This document shows positions 8,003-20,472 of a DNA stretch of 64,000 nt, piece after piece. The notes beneath the pieces were generated by a model that saw only the letters and a list, made by a program, of their open reading frames with translations, was not told the origin of the DNA and made no database searches. Numbering within the stretch: position 1 is the first letter of the stretch; each line of letters starts with the position of its first letter. This DNA comes from CAWAHD01 sp963781785. Lineage in GTDB: Bacteria > Planctomycetota > Planctomycetia > Isosphaerales > Isosphaeraceae. The DNA lies in assembly GCA_963781785.1 (NCBI GenBank), contig CAWAHD010000002.1:3844001-3908000 (forward strand), written 5' to 3'. Both the position numbers and the translations under genes were made by a program.

Positions 8003-8634
8003 AAAGGGATCGGTGGCTCGCGCCGTCGTTCGATCAAGCGCAACAGAAACGCCGCCCACAAGCACGTCCCGCCGGGACGACTAACCCCAGGTTTTCATCA
8101 GCCGAGGCTGAGGGTCTGTTCGAGCCGCTTTTCGCACTCGCTTGGCTCGGGCTCGTGAATCAGGACAGGACAGGGACCAGACGATCGGCACTCCGTTCGG
8201 CGTGCCAGGTGCCCAAACCGTCGCCTGAAACGCGAGTGAAGCGGCACGAAGACCTCGCGAAAAACCTGCCACCTCTTGCCACTTTTCTGCCACTTCCAGA
8301 ACGCCGTGCGTGCCGGTTCTTGTTCGCCGTATGTCGTTTGAATGTCTTGGGATCGGGCCAGGCCATGACCGGGCCAGGGCGTCAAAGTCGCGAGTGCGCA
8401 TCGGAGGCGGCAATATGCCATTTTCCAGGCTCGCCGAGTGTGTCTCGATTAAGTAAGGATCACGAGCGGGGTCAGTTTGAGTGTCGCCTGACACCTTGCT
8501 CGCCCCGCGGGAAAATGCGTGCATTTTGCCAGCACCGAACGTCTCGCCCACTCCGCCGTCTCACTTCGGCACGGTCCGGCGTCGGCTCCGCCGCGCCGCC
8601 GGCCCGGCCTACGTTCAACGGCTCCGTTCCCTGC

Positions 8635-9963
8635 TCATTCCTGGACTGCGGCCACGCGGAACCCGAGGTCGTAGTACCGGGACTCGGGCGCGTTCCCGAG
8701 ACGGTACGCCGGGCGGCAGTACCCGGGATCGTAGCACCAGCCACCGCCCCGGATGACCCGGCGCGAGGCCCCGGACATGCCCGGTGGATCAGTAGGTGGC
8801 GACGACGCGTCGTACTTCTCGTCATACCCATCGGCGCACCATTCCCAAACGTTCCCCAGCATATCATGCAGGCCCCACGCATTCGGTAACTTCTGGCCGA
8901 CAGGGTGGGTCTTGCTGTACGCGTTGCTCGAGTACCACGCATGATCGCCCAGCTTGTCCGCGTCATCGCCGAAGGGATACAGCGTTGTGCTCCTCGCGCG
9001 GCAGGCGTATTCCCACTCTGCTTCAGTCGGAAGCCGATAGCCGTTACCACCCACGACGGTGGCCTCGGTCCCAGCGATCCGATAGAACGGCGTCCGCTTC
9101 TCTCGCTCGCTCAGCGTGTTGCAAAACGTGACTGCGTCCAGCCAGGAGACGTTCTCCACCGGCAGGTCGTCCGATCCCTTGAAGTTGCTCGGGTTATCTC
9201 CCATGACCGCCCGGTACTGGCCCTGTGTGACCTCGTGAATTCCCAGGAAAAACGGCCGCGAGATCTTGACGGAATGCTGAGGCTGCTCGGCGTCGAACCA
9301 TTCTCGCTTGGAATCGGGAAAGAGCCGCATCAACCGATCCACCTGGTCTTTGGTCGTGCCCATCAGGAACGAGCCCGGCTCGATGCGGACCAACTTCATG
9401 CCGATGGAACTGGTCAGTTCCTTTACTGGGGCCGAAGGTGATGATTCGATCTCCACCGATCGAATCGCGGTCTCGCCGGGTGCCTCCGCCGTTGCGGTGG
9501 ACGACTTGTGGAAGTGGAACTCGATCCCTCGTACGAGCCGGTCGACATGAGGATGAAAGTCCCGTCCCTGATCAATATCAATCGCATTAAAATCGGCCAA
9601 GAGGGCGAGCGAAGGTGGCAGGTCGGCTTCGCCGGGCATCCTGGCATGATCGATGAGAATCGGTATCACGGGCAGTTCCCGCTTGAGCGCAGATTCGAGT
9701 TCGATCCGGACGAAGTCTCTCGGATCGTCGAGCCGTCGAACAGCGTTGGTTTCCCCGGCCCACCTTGTTCCAATCACGGCGAGGACCACGTCACATTGAC
9801 TGACAGCTTTGTCGATGTGTTTCCGGAAATTGACGCCGAAGGGAATGTTATCGATGTCCATGAAGACGGCGGCGTCGCCAAAGTGCCGGCACAGACGATC
9901 ATAGATCCGCCCGGTAACGCCGGCTGAATCCTGCCGCCGATAGGAGAGAAAGATCCTCGGCAT
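8635..9963 (-). CDS. TIR domain - FGE-sulfatase protein, copy B
   Basis: 442 residues, exactly the length of copy A. The start is placed at the ATG giving MPRIFLSYRRQDS, as in copy A; the frame stays open 36 codons further upstream, but that part is not TIR-like. TIR domain about 1-150 (VFMDIDNIPFG, conserved Glu in FVRIELESAL), FGE-sulfatase about 190-440 (RLPTEAEWEYACR, LGNVWEWCADGY). Scattered substitutions separate it from copy A, but 13 of 25 residues differ in the terminal loop segment while the surrounding scaffold CRPAYR and LGFRVA is constant. This suggests that the pair shares a signalling head and presents different binding faces. Confidence 0.9.
   Translation of the reverse strand: MPRIFLSYRRQDSAGVTGRIYDRLCRHFGDAAVFMDIDNIPFGVNFRKHIDKAVSQCDVVLAVIGTRWAGETNAVRRLDDPRDFVRIELESALKRELPVIPILIDHARMPGEADLPPSLALLADFNAIDIDQGRDFHPHVDRLVRGIEFHFHKSSTATAEAPGETAIRSVEIESSPSAPVKELTSSIGMKLVRIEPGSFLMGTTKDQVDRLMRLFPDSKREWFDAEQPQHSVKISRPFFLGIHEVTQGQYRAVMGDNPSNFKGSDDLPVENVSWLDAVTFCNTLSEREKRTPFYRIAGTEATVVGGNGYRLPTEAEWEYACRARSTTLYPFGDDADKLGDHAWYSSNAYSKTHPVGQKLPNAWGLHDMLGNVWEWCADGYDEKYDASSPPTDPPGMSGASRRVIRGGGWCYDPGYCRPAYRLGNAPESRYYDLGFRVAAVQE
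8665..8739 (-). other. Candidate DGR variable region, copy B
   Basis: Same 75-nt span as 431-505 with no indels. Residues read C-Y-D-P-G-Y after the Trp, then L-G-N and E-S-R-Y-Y-D, against D-F-Y-P-W-C, Y-R-D and V-G-R-G-N-L in copy A. Only three variable-segment changes are third-position (GAT/TAC, CCC/CCG, CTC/CTT). Confidence 0.7.
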
Positions 9964-10137
9964 CGAGCGCTCGCCATGTCGGTATCGCTGTGATCGCCCG
10001 CATCCCCGCCATGATTTGAGGGTATCAATCCCACTTGCGGACGACAACAGGATACCCATTATGTCGGGCACTCAAAGATGCAGGGCTGGCTGCGCGCACC
10101 CAACCCATTCACAGTGATGTCACCCCTCAATCCTCGG

Positions 10138-10440
10138 TCATGGCGGTCTGCGCTGTGACCAGTATCCGGGCTTCCGTTTCTGATGAGCGACGGCTGCTAT
10201 CCAGATGCTTTGACCCAACTCCAGATAATAAACTACGTAGGGAAATCGCTTGAGCGAACACATGCGATAGGCCGTATTCTTGTAAACAGCCCAGCGCTCT
10301 GGATGGTCCTGGATAAGCTGCACCGCTCGCTCGGCCTCAGTTTCGAAAGAAAGGCCGAGGCCTTCCCGCTGTGATTCGTAGTACGCCATCGCGTCGTCGA
10401 GTTCCTCTGCCGCGCGGCGATGGAACACAACGGGTTTCAT
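10138..10440 (-). CDS. RelE/ParE-family toxin
   Basis: 100 residues with the ParE-like plan: FHRRAAEELDDAMAYYE N-terminal helices, a middle segment HPERWAVYKNTAYRMCSLKRFPYVVYY and a C-terminal IAAVAHQKRKPGYW strand with the conserved His-x-x-Arg/Lys-x-pro-x-Tyr-Trp end. ParE toxins inhibit gyrase and RelE toxins cleave ribosome-bound mRNA; the sequence alone does not decide. The ATG overlaps the antitoxin stop (ATGA), so the two are translationally coupled. Confidence 0.9.
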   Translation of the reverse strand: MKPVVFHRRAAEELDDAMAYYESQREGLGLSFETEAERAVQLIQDHPERWAVYKNTAYRMCSLKRFPYVVYYLELGQSIWIAAVAHQKRKPGYWSQRRPP

Positions 10441-10676
10441 GAGTATTTCGCACGCAATTCCGCGAAGACTTGGTCGGCTGGCTTTCCCACCGCAGTACCA
10501 TCCTTGATCTCATCGGCCCGTTGCGCAAGTTCTATGTCCCAGGCGGCTTCTGCATCAGCCTCGGCGCCGGCATCGGCGTCGCCTAGCGAATTGAGCAGAA
10601 AATGGGCCAGGTCGGCCCGCTCCTGTTCGGTCAATCCCGCAAGCTCGACTTTCAACTTTTCCAGTGCCACGGCCAT
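10437..10676 (-). CDS. Addiction-module antitoxin
   Basis: 79 residues starting at MAVALEKLKVELAGL, with ribosome binding site GAGAGG seven to eight bases upstream. It is acidic and short, and has the LTEQERADLAHFLLNSL helix typical of the unstable antitoxin family paired with ParE-like toxins; the C-terminal part DGTAVGKPADQVFAELRAKYS is the toxin-binding region in that family. The frame is open further upstream through the rRNA terminator, which is not credible coding. It lies just downstream of the rRNA operon terminator, in the same direction. Confidence 0.88.
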   Translation of the reverse strand: MAVALEKLKVELAGLTEQERADLAHFLLNSLGDADAGAEADAEAAWDIELAQRADEIKDGTAVGKPADQVFAELRAKYS

Positions 10677-10752
10677 TTTCAGATCCTCTCTTCGAGAAGA
10701 GGACTTCGATGATTGTTCTCTGGCAGTATAGTTAGCCTGGTGCGCAAAGCAA

Positions 10753-10787
10753 AGCCGCCCCGAGCGAAGGATTCGCTCGGGGCGGCT
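10753..10787 (-). terminator. rRNA operon terminator
   Basis: A perfect stem (AGCCGCCCCGAGCGA with its complement, loop AGGA/TCCT) sits 14 bp past the 5S 3' end. It is followed on the minus strand by TTTGCTTTG. On the plus strand TTTT follows, so it may be bidirectional. Confidence 0.85.
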
Positions 10788-10800
10788 TTTCGTCAAAGAT

Positions 10801-10910
10801 TCCGGCGATAACCGACTTTCGCGCCAAAGGCACTATCATGGGCCCGGCGGGCTTAACGGCCGTGTTCGGAATGGGAACGGGTGTGACCCCGCCAGTATGG
10901 TCGCCGGAAA
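10801..10910 (-). rRNA. rrf: 5S ribosomal RNA
   Basis: Minus-strand sequence starts CCGGCGACCATACTGG and ends GGTTATCGCCGG, giving a perfect terminal stem. The interior has the conserved ACCCGTTCCCATTCCGAACACGG core. It is the last gene of the 16S-23S-5S operon. Confidence 0.93.
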
Positions 10911-11118
10911 AGTGCCCGGCCGGCGGTCAAGCCGGGCCGGGCACGTGGTTTCCGAGGTTGGTCGCACACGAACCACACACCAGTTTGGGGGCAAGTGGAG
11001 GTCTTGCTCCACGATGAATGCGTCAAAGAGCCTTACATTGGATCGCACGCCCGATCGATGGGCTGCCTCGTCCTTCTGCCTTTGGGGGCAAGAACGGGGG
11101 CAGCGCCCCGATCGGGGT

Positions 11119-13927
<2,809 letters not shown>

Positions 13928-14661
13928 ACGCCGATCGGACCGCCGCGACTCACCGTGAATCCAGGCGAACCTGGACCACGTCCAAGACGCATCGGCACCG
14001 ATTCGACGGGCTTTTTCACCGAAGCTCTGGACATTCCGGCCCAGCGTCTCGCGACGCGGCGGCCGGCTCCGAGCCTCTCATACTATCCGTAAGGGTTCTT
14101 TGACACGGCCCGCGCGACATCACGTCGGGCGAAGCCGTTTTTCTACTGTACTGTAGTGGAGATTGCCACTCACCCTCTGCGTGTGAATCGAAGCAGACCG
14201 AAAAAATCCGATCCACTTCCACCCCACGCGGGTGTGTGATTCGTGTGTGACCAACCACCGGATTGCCAAAAAGCACCGACCTGCAGCCGCAGCTCCGCCG
14301 GGAAGGCGGCCCGTCACACTGGTCGTTCCTGGTCTGGCCAGGGGGTGAGGCCGTCAAAAACACGGCCCCGCCCCGCGGTCAGCGAGTCGATTGCATATCA
14401 GCCTTTGAGGTCGGCTGACTGGTCGATTGCACGTCAGCCAGTGAAACGAGATCAATAGCAGTTGTCGCGTCGCTCAAAAACCCCCAGGGGAAGCCGGCGG
14501 GCTTGCGGCCTTTCCCGAACAATGCGGAATGGTGCCGATGTGGCCTTATTGACGTCGGACCGGCAACTGGGATGGTTGCCCATCCTCGGTCTGGCTCGTG
14601 CTCCTGGACCGAGGTCCAGAAGCCGGAACGTCTCAGGCCAAGTTTTCCAAGGTTGTCCTTA
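13928..14661 (-). other. 16S-23S internal transcribed spacer without tRNA
   Basis: The spacer is about 734 bp. I looked for the GGTTCGAATCC-like T-arm and acceptor stems of tRNA-Ile and tRNA-Ala and found none. A local direct repeat (GTCGATTGCA around 14388 and 14421) and a CTGGACC/GGTCCAG hairpin near 14600 are present, likely part of processing stems. Confidence 0.75.
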
Positions 14662-16183
<1,522 letters not shown>

Positions 16184-16559
16184 GAGTCGGTCCCCGCCTG
16201 GGAGCTCCCCGAAAATCGAGGCGCTCCAGATGGTTTCCGATCCTCACCCCAAAGGGTTGAGGAAAAATACTGGTCGCACGTCGCTTCCCGCAGTACCGAT
16301 TGAGCTCCAACCAACCTTCGATATCAGAATGCCCTTGCGAGCATCCATCCAGCAAAAGCCGCCAGAACCCCTGGTGCCACGAGAAGCGTGTGCCGGTCCT
16401 TGCGAGCCATCCCGCCGCCTCGATGCCTGGGGACCACCCAGGCCGGGCGTTTCAGGATCGACCGCTCGCACGCCGGCTTCCCTCAAGGGTTTATTAACGC
16501 GACGAATCTTATCTGTCTTATCTCGTCTCGTCTTGGCTGACGAATGCAATCGACCGAAT

Positions 16560-16572
16560 TGTCAAAGAGTAA
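16560..16572 (-). promoter_or_regulatory. boxA-like antitermination element
   Basis: The minus strand reads TTACTCTTTGACA, close to the TGCTCTTTAACA boxA of bacterial rRNA leaders, which loads Nus factors. It lies about 380 bp before the 16S start. Confidence 0.6.
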
Positions 16573-16734
16573 CCGGCAAGAACTCGACAACACCGGATGC
16601 CCGGTATTGCCTTGGACTCATTATGCCGGTGTTGCATCACCCCATCCACCGACACCATCGGCCGGTGCAAAGCTGCTCTATGGCAGCTCGCCCCGGCCGT
16701 CGTATGGCATTGATTTGGTAGTGAGGCAACGACA

Positions 16735-16762
16735 ATACTAACCGAAAAGGCGCGAAGGTCAA
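16735..16762 (-). promoter_or_regulatory. Candidate rRNA promoter
   Basis: Minus strand: -35 TTGACC (16762-16757), 16-bp spacer, -10 TAGTAT (16740-16735). A GAGAAAAATC stretch just upstream could act as an UP-like element. Confidence 0.5.
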
Positions 16763-17159
16763 CACCCCTGCGAAGATTTTTCTCGGCTCGGTTCTCGACA
16801 GGCTGGATTTCTCGAGGCTGGAGGTATTACACTGGGCACCCGGCAACGGGGTGGAAGCCGTTGGATGCCGTCGATATTCATAATCAGTGCATACCTCTTC
16901 ACCCCTTTGGATGCGTGATCCACTTTCCTCTGGAGTCAAGGGCCGAAGACGTCGATAGGTACTTTTCGATTGTGGAGATTTCCACTTCGTGACGAGGCCG
17001 CGTACCCGCGCTCAAGGCGCGACGCCGGCCAGGAGCCATACAAGAGCATGATACTCCGGCGGATGCGCAGGTAAGACCCTGTCCGGAAGGCAAAACGGGA
17101 TAGAAGGCGGCAGGGGGCAATCGCCATCCGGTGGAAGCTCGCAAGAAAGTTGCCCGATC

Positions 17160-17549
17160 ATGGCAGCCCCGACGCCTAATCCCACACTGGATGACTGGGT
17201 AAAGACCGTTCTCTTCGACCGCGGCTATCTTCCCCGGATCCGTGGCGAGGCTATCAAGGTGTATTTGGCGATCATCGAAGCCTGCGGCGGTGTGCCCGAC
17301 CGCAGTGTAACGATCAGCCTCAGCGTGCTCATGCAGCGCACACAACTGTCGTGTCCCACTGTGATCGAAAGCTTGTCGCGCCTGGAGGATCTCGGCCTGG
17401 TCGTTTCAACCACCCGGCAGCGCGGCAAGGTGAAGACCTACTACGTGTCTGACCCGCCCCCGACCAAAGAGCCGCCGCCTGCCCGCGCTGGCTGGTCAGG
17501 GACCAAGGGCCGATTTTCGACGAAGTCAAAAGATCGATCATCCGACTGA
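17160..17549 (+). CDS. Winged-helix DNA-binding protein
   Basis: 129 residues. Residues 25-95 form a winged helix: AIKVYLAIIEACGG helix, LSVLMQRTQLSCPTVIESLSRLEDLGLV recognition helix, then a wing VVSTTRQRGKVKTYYV. The C-terminal 30 residues are Pro/Lys-rich. It is a paralogue of the N-terminus of the next gene (17657), 108 bp downstream on the same strand. Similar proteins occur as replication-initiation-like or phage/plasmid HTH proteins, but no replication function can be read from the sequence. Confidence 0.7.
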   Translation: MAAPTPNPTLDDWVKTVLFDRGYLPRIRGEAIKVYLAIIEACGGVPDRSVTISLSVLMQRTQLSCPTVIESLSRLEDLGLVVSTTRQRGKVKTYYVSDPPPTKEPPPARAGWSGTKGRFSTKSKDRSSD

Positions 17550-17656
17550 ATACTCACGGCCGTCTCGACCACACGGTGAGCAAGCTGCGAACCAAGGTGG
17601 ACAGAGCGACGACTCGCTTTTTAACCTCTAGCCACTGAACGCTTTAACCACAGGCC

Positions 17657-18691
17657 ATGAGTTCGAACTCGTACTTCTTCCGGGTCGAGCACGATCTGCT
17701 TCGTTCCGAGGCGTTCAAGACGCTGGGGGGCTCGGCGATCAAGGTTTACCTGGTGATCGGTTTGTATTCCGATTTCGGAACGGACTGGGCCTACCCCAGT
17801 ATCCGAACAATCGCCAAACAGGCAGGTTTGAGCCGGCAAACCGTCCTGGTCGCAATCGAACAACTCACGCGAATGGGGCTTCTGGCTGCCAGCAAAGCGA
17901 AGGGCCGATCGACCGCATACCGGATTATCCGCCAGGCACCGGAACGGCCCTCGCGAACTCGAACAGCCACCCAGCCGGCCAAGCCTACAAAAACTGGTCT
18001 ATTTTCTTTAGAGGATGGCCCTTTACCTGGTCTAATTTCTTTAGAAGATAGTCCGGAAGGTGGTCCAAAACTTGGTCCAGCCCCGGCCTACAGTCCTGGC
18101 CCCGGAGGCCCGCCAAGTAGGCCCAAAGGAGAACAGGAACCAGAACAGGAGACAGCATCAATCCCGATTCCAGGAACGCCCTTTCGACTGACCGCGGAAG
18201 GCCGCCTCCATGTTGCTGTTGATTTGCAGGAGCTTCTGACGAATCAGGGAATTCCCGACCAACTTGCACAACGGCTCGTGGCCCAGAAGGACCCGGAAGC
18301 GGTCGCCAAGGTGCTACTCAACGCGTTCTATCTTCAAAGCCAAGGCAAACTTCAGAACGGTCCGGGTTATATTCGCGCCGGGATCGAGGACGGCTACGAT
18401 CTGCTGCCGCAGGTCGCGAGCCGGCTGGAGGTGCGGCGGCGTAAACTGGAAGATCAATTACGGTCGATTGATGCGCAACAACGGCAGACGCGCAAAGCGC
18501 ACGAGCGAGCCGCCGAAGAAGCCGCGATTACCTACGTGCTCGAACAGCTCAGACCCGAAATTCGCGACCACTTCGTCGAAGAAGCACTCCGCCTGCTTCC
18601 CGAGCCAATCGCCCGGCGCAACCCCACCTTGTCCAATCCCTTCGTACGAGCAAAGGTGTATGAGTTAGCCTGTGGCGAACCCCAGGATTGA
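17657..18691 (+). CDS. Helix-turn-helix protein, replication-initiator-like
   Basis: 344 residues. An N-terminal winged helix at about 20-90 (AIKVYLVIGLYSDFG, IRTIAKQAGLSRQTVLVAIEQLTRMGLL) is followed by a long Pro/Gly-rich linker (95-165) that contains a DNA-level repeat. The C-terminal part is helical and charged (EVRRRKLEDQLRSIDAQQRQTRK; coiled coil at about 255-290). The architecture resembles plasmid or phage replication/partition accessory proteins. It faces the ParB-methyltransferase gene, with stop codons only about 15 bp apart. Function is inferred from architecture and neighbours. Confidence 0.7.
   Translation: MSSNSYFFRVEHDLLRSEAFKTLGGSAIKVYLVIGLYSDFGTDWAYPSIRTIAKQAGLSRQTVLVAIEQLTRMGLLAASKAKGRSTAYRIIRQAPERPSRTRTATQPAKPTKTGLFSLEDGPLPGLISLEDSPEGGPKLGPAPAYSPGPGGPPSRPKGEQEPEQETASIPIPGTPFRLTAEGRLHVAVDLQELLTNQGIPDQLAQRLVAQKDPEAVAKVLLNAFYLQSQGKLQNGPGYIRAGIEDGYDLLPQVASRLEVRRRKLEDQLRSIDAQQRQTRKAHERAAEEAAITYVLEQLRPEIRDHFVEEALRLLPEPIARRNPTLSNPFVRAKVYELACGEPQD
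17994..18053 (+). repeat. 33-bp-period direct repeat inside the linker
   Basis: Two 27-nt units (17994-18020 and 18027-18053) match at 23 of 27 positions. They share CTGGTCTA-TTTCTTTAGA and are clearly richer in AT than the surrounding gene. A shorter TGGTCC-like motif follows twice. They encode a GLFSLED/GLISLED peptide repeat. Confidence 0.75.
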
Positions 18692-18705
18692 ACGACCGCT
18701 TCAGA

Positions 18706-20217
18706 CTATTCGCGAGTTTGCAATCGGTCGTCTTGCAAAAACAGAATCGCTTGGGGGTCGCATTCCCGATTATGGGATGGCTTGCGCAGGATCAGCAGAT
18801 CACGAACCTGCCCAAGTAAGCGACCTTCCTTGCGAGCCAGACGAATCTGCTGGGGAAGATAGTGACCCTCCATCGGGCAACTAATCCGGCGCTCTGGAAG
18901 GAAACCGGCGCGAGCAGCCGCTATGTAGCCTAACAAAGCGTGATCGAGATAACCGAAGCCGAGAGGCAAGTCTTTCTCGGTCTGGGCGGCGAGTAGAAGA
19001 GCCAGGCAACCGCCGTCTCGTAAGGTCATGAAGGCGTAGCGGGTGAGCTGGTGCAGGAAGGCAACCCAGTCCGTGAAGGGGAGCGCGGCAACACCGTCGC
19101 CGGTATAGTGCCGTGCCAGCATGGTGTGATAGGGTGGATCGCAGAAGATCAGGTCGCATCCGACCGCTTCGGCCGGAAAGCCCCGGCGTATGTCATGAGC
19201 ACGGATGTCGGGCCGAACCGGATGAATGTCGAAACTCAGGCAACGGCGCCCCATTGACTGGCAAACATCCAGCGTGGTCCCGCCGCCAGCCATCGGGTCG
19301 ACGACGAGTCCGCCTGGAGTCGTGTAGTAGTAAAGCGCGTGTGCGATGATCGCCGGTGGGATCGCCCCGGGGTGGGGAACTCCAAAGGCGCGGTCGTGCC
19401 GGAATGACCAGACGTCGTAAGGAGTGGGCCGAAAATCGGCGCTAAAGCGATCGCGGCGCCGCAAGTCTTTATATGCAGCATGGATGGTCTTGGTACCCGC
19501 ATCCAGCCCGGCGACACCACTGCGGGCACGAATATCACCCGATTGAGCCAACCGCCAGAGAGCACGCGCCTGGCGGTAGAGATCCTTGCCTCCCATACCC
19601 AACTGACCGGCGATGATTGCATCCGTCCGTCCGTGGCGAGGGTTGCTGCCTGAGGACGATGCTGAGTCTCTGCGGATCGACGACGGCCCGAAGCCGTGCG
19701 CTTCCATCGCGCCATCAGAATCGTCGATCATGCCCCGATCGTCGGAATTCCGACGATCGGCATTCTCCGATGGCATCGGGGGACGAAGACAACCCTTTCG
19801 CAGGTTGCCCAACCGTCGTGATTTTGCATCGGCTTCCAAGATCCTCTCAATCGCATCTGCTTCATGCATTAATTGACTGAACGTTTTGCGGCGCTGCCGG
19901 TTATATTCCAGGATCGCCCACTGACGGGATCGTCCAGGCGGAAGCGAACGGACTTCGCAAGGGACTTCGGCAAGGTTGAGGGCGAGTGCACAGGCAAGGC
20001 GACGGTGACCGGAGAGCACTTCCCACGTATGTGGAGTGCCTGTGGGTGCGACCACCAGTGGGACCAGAATTCCGTGATCGCTGATACTTGGTACGAGGTC
20101 GTCAATTTCCGCGGCGGGATCACCGTAGATCGAGACGCTGAAGCAATTCGGCCTGAGCTGGCCCGTGGGGATGGTGATGATTCGCGGCGTACACGGGGCC
20201 GTGGCGTTGACGGGCAT
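18706..20217 (-). CDS. ParB-like nuclease domain - DNA methyltransferase fusion
   Basis: 503 residues. The N-terminal 110 residues are a ParB/Srx-type domain (GILVPLVVAPTG, VLSGHRRLACALAL with the GxRR-like motif). A middle helical region, about 150-270, follows. The C-terminal part is an S-adenosylmethionine methyltransferase with motif I VVDPMAGGGTTLDVC and, after it, motif IV DLIFCDPPYHT, so it is an N6-adenine or N4-cytosine methylase by the DPPY signature. ParB-methylase fusions are typical of phages, plasmids and integrative elements, where they can protect element DNA or regulate it. No matching restriction enzyme is adjacent. Confidence 0.88.
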   Translation of the reverse strand: MPVNATAPCTPRIITIPTGQLRPNCFSVSIYGDPAAEIDDLVPSISDHGILVPLVVAPTGTPHTWEVLSGHRRLACALALNLAEVPCEVRSLPPGRSRQWAILEYNRQRRKTFSQLMHEADAIERILEADAKSRRLGNLRKGCLRPPMPSENADRRNSDDRGMIDDSDGAMEAHGFGPSSIRRDSASSSGSNPRHGRTDAIIAGQLGMGGKDLYRQARALWRLAQSGDIRARSGVAGLDAGTKTIHAAYKDLRRRDRFSADFRPTPYDVWSFRHDRAFGVPHPGAIPPAIIAHALYYYTTPGGLVVDPMAGGGTTLDVCQSMGRRCLSFDIHPVRPDIRAHDIRRGFPAEAVGCDLIFCDPPYHTMLARHYTGDGVAALPFTDWVAFLHQLTRYAFMTLRDGGCLALLLAAQTEKDLPLGFGYLDHALLGYIAAARAGFLPERRISCPMEGHYLPQQIRLARKEGRLLGQVRDLLILRKPSHNRECDPQAILFLQDDRLQTRE

Positions 20218-20472
20218 GGCGGGGCATCCTTGTCCGCAGCAAAGCTCGCCTCAGAGGCGAACTCAGGTTGGGAAGGCTAGCAGAGTTGCTCAAGGCGGTC
20301 CAGAACGGTTTCTCTGCACCGATAGGTGAGGGGTTTGATCGAGCGATTGAGGTGATCGTGATTTGGGATGGACGCAGACGGCGATGTGGGGAAAATGCTC
20401 GCTCCATCTCCATTTCAATCGATACGGCATGTTCTTCGTGAGCAAAGGGCTGGGGCGAGGCAAGGAGGCCCT

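Larger units (their letters stand above)
7315..8634. other. Non-coding, repeat-rich accessory region
   Basis: About 1.3 kb separates the transposase from the second TIR-FGE gene. It contains open frames on both strands but none with recognisable protein features or a convincing ribosome binding site. It holds a MITE-like inverted-repeat unit (7506-7718), a 39-bp palindrome (7803-7841), and the second C7/G7 hairpin (7982-8002). The stretch 8060-8548 shows nothing I can identify. Confidence 0.6.
8549..10053. repeat. Duplicated block R2, copy B (TIR-FGE gene)
   Basis: Partner of 307-1820. The two copies share the same flanking bases on both sides of the gene for about 90 bp. Copy B lies beside the toxin-antitoxin pair and the complete rRNA operon. 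Confidence 0.9.
10657..10936. repeat. Duplicated block R1, copy B
   Basis: Partner of 1-277: antitoxin start, terminator and 5S. Here the block continues into the 5S-23S spacer and the rest of the operon. Confidence 0.85.
16184..17159. other. rRNA leader and upstream intergenic region
   Basis: About 975 bp without a convincing gene. The minus strand carries a boxA-like antitermination element (16560-16572) and a promoter (16735-16762), giving a leader of about 550 nt. The remainder up to the winged-helix gene at 17160 shows no feature I can name. Confidence 0.65.

Noticed and set aside
10437..10796. Longer antitoxin of 119 residues beginning at 10796
   Set aside because: The extra N-terminus would translate the rRNA terminator; the ATG at 10676 has a good ribosome binding site and a family-like start.
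13928..14661. tRNA-Ile or tRNA-Ala in the 16S-23S spacer
   Set aside because: No T-arm or acceptor stem pattern is found on either strand.
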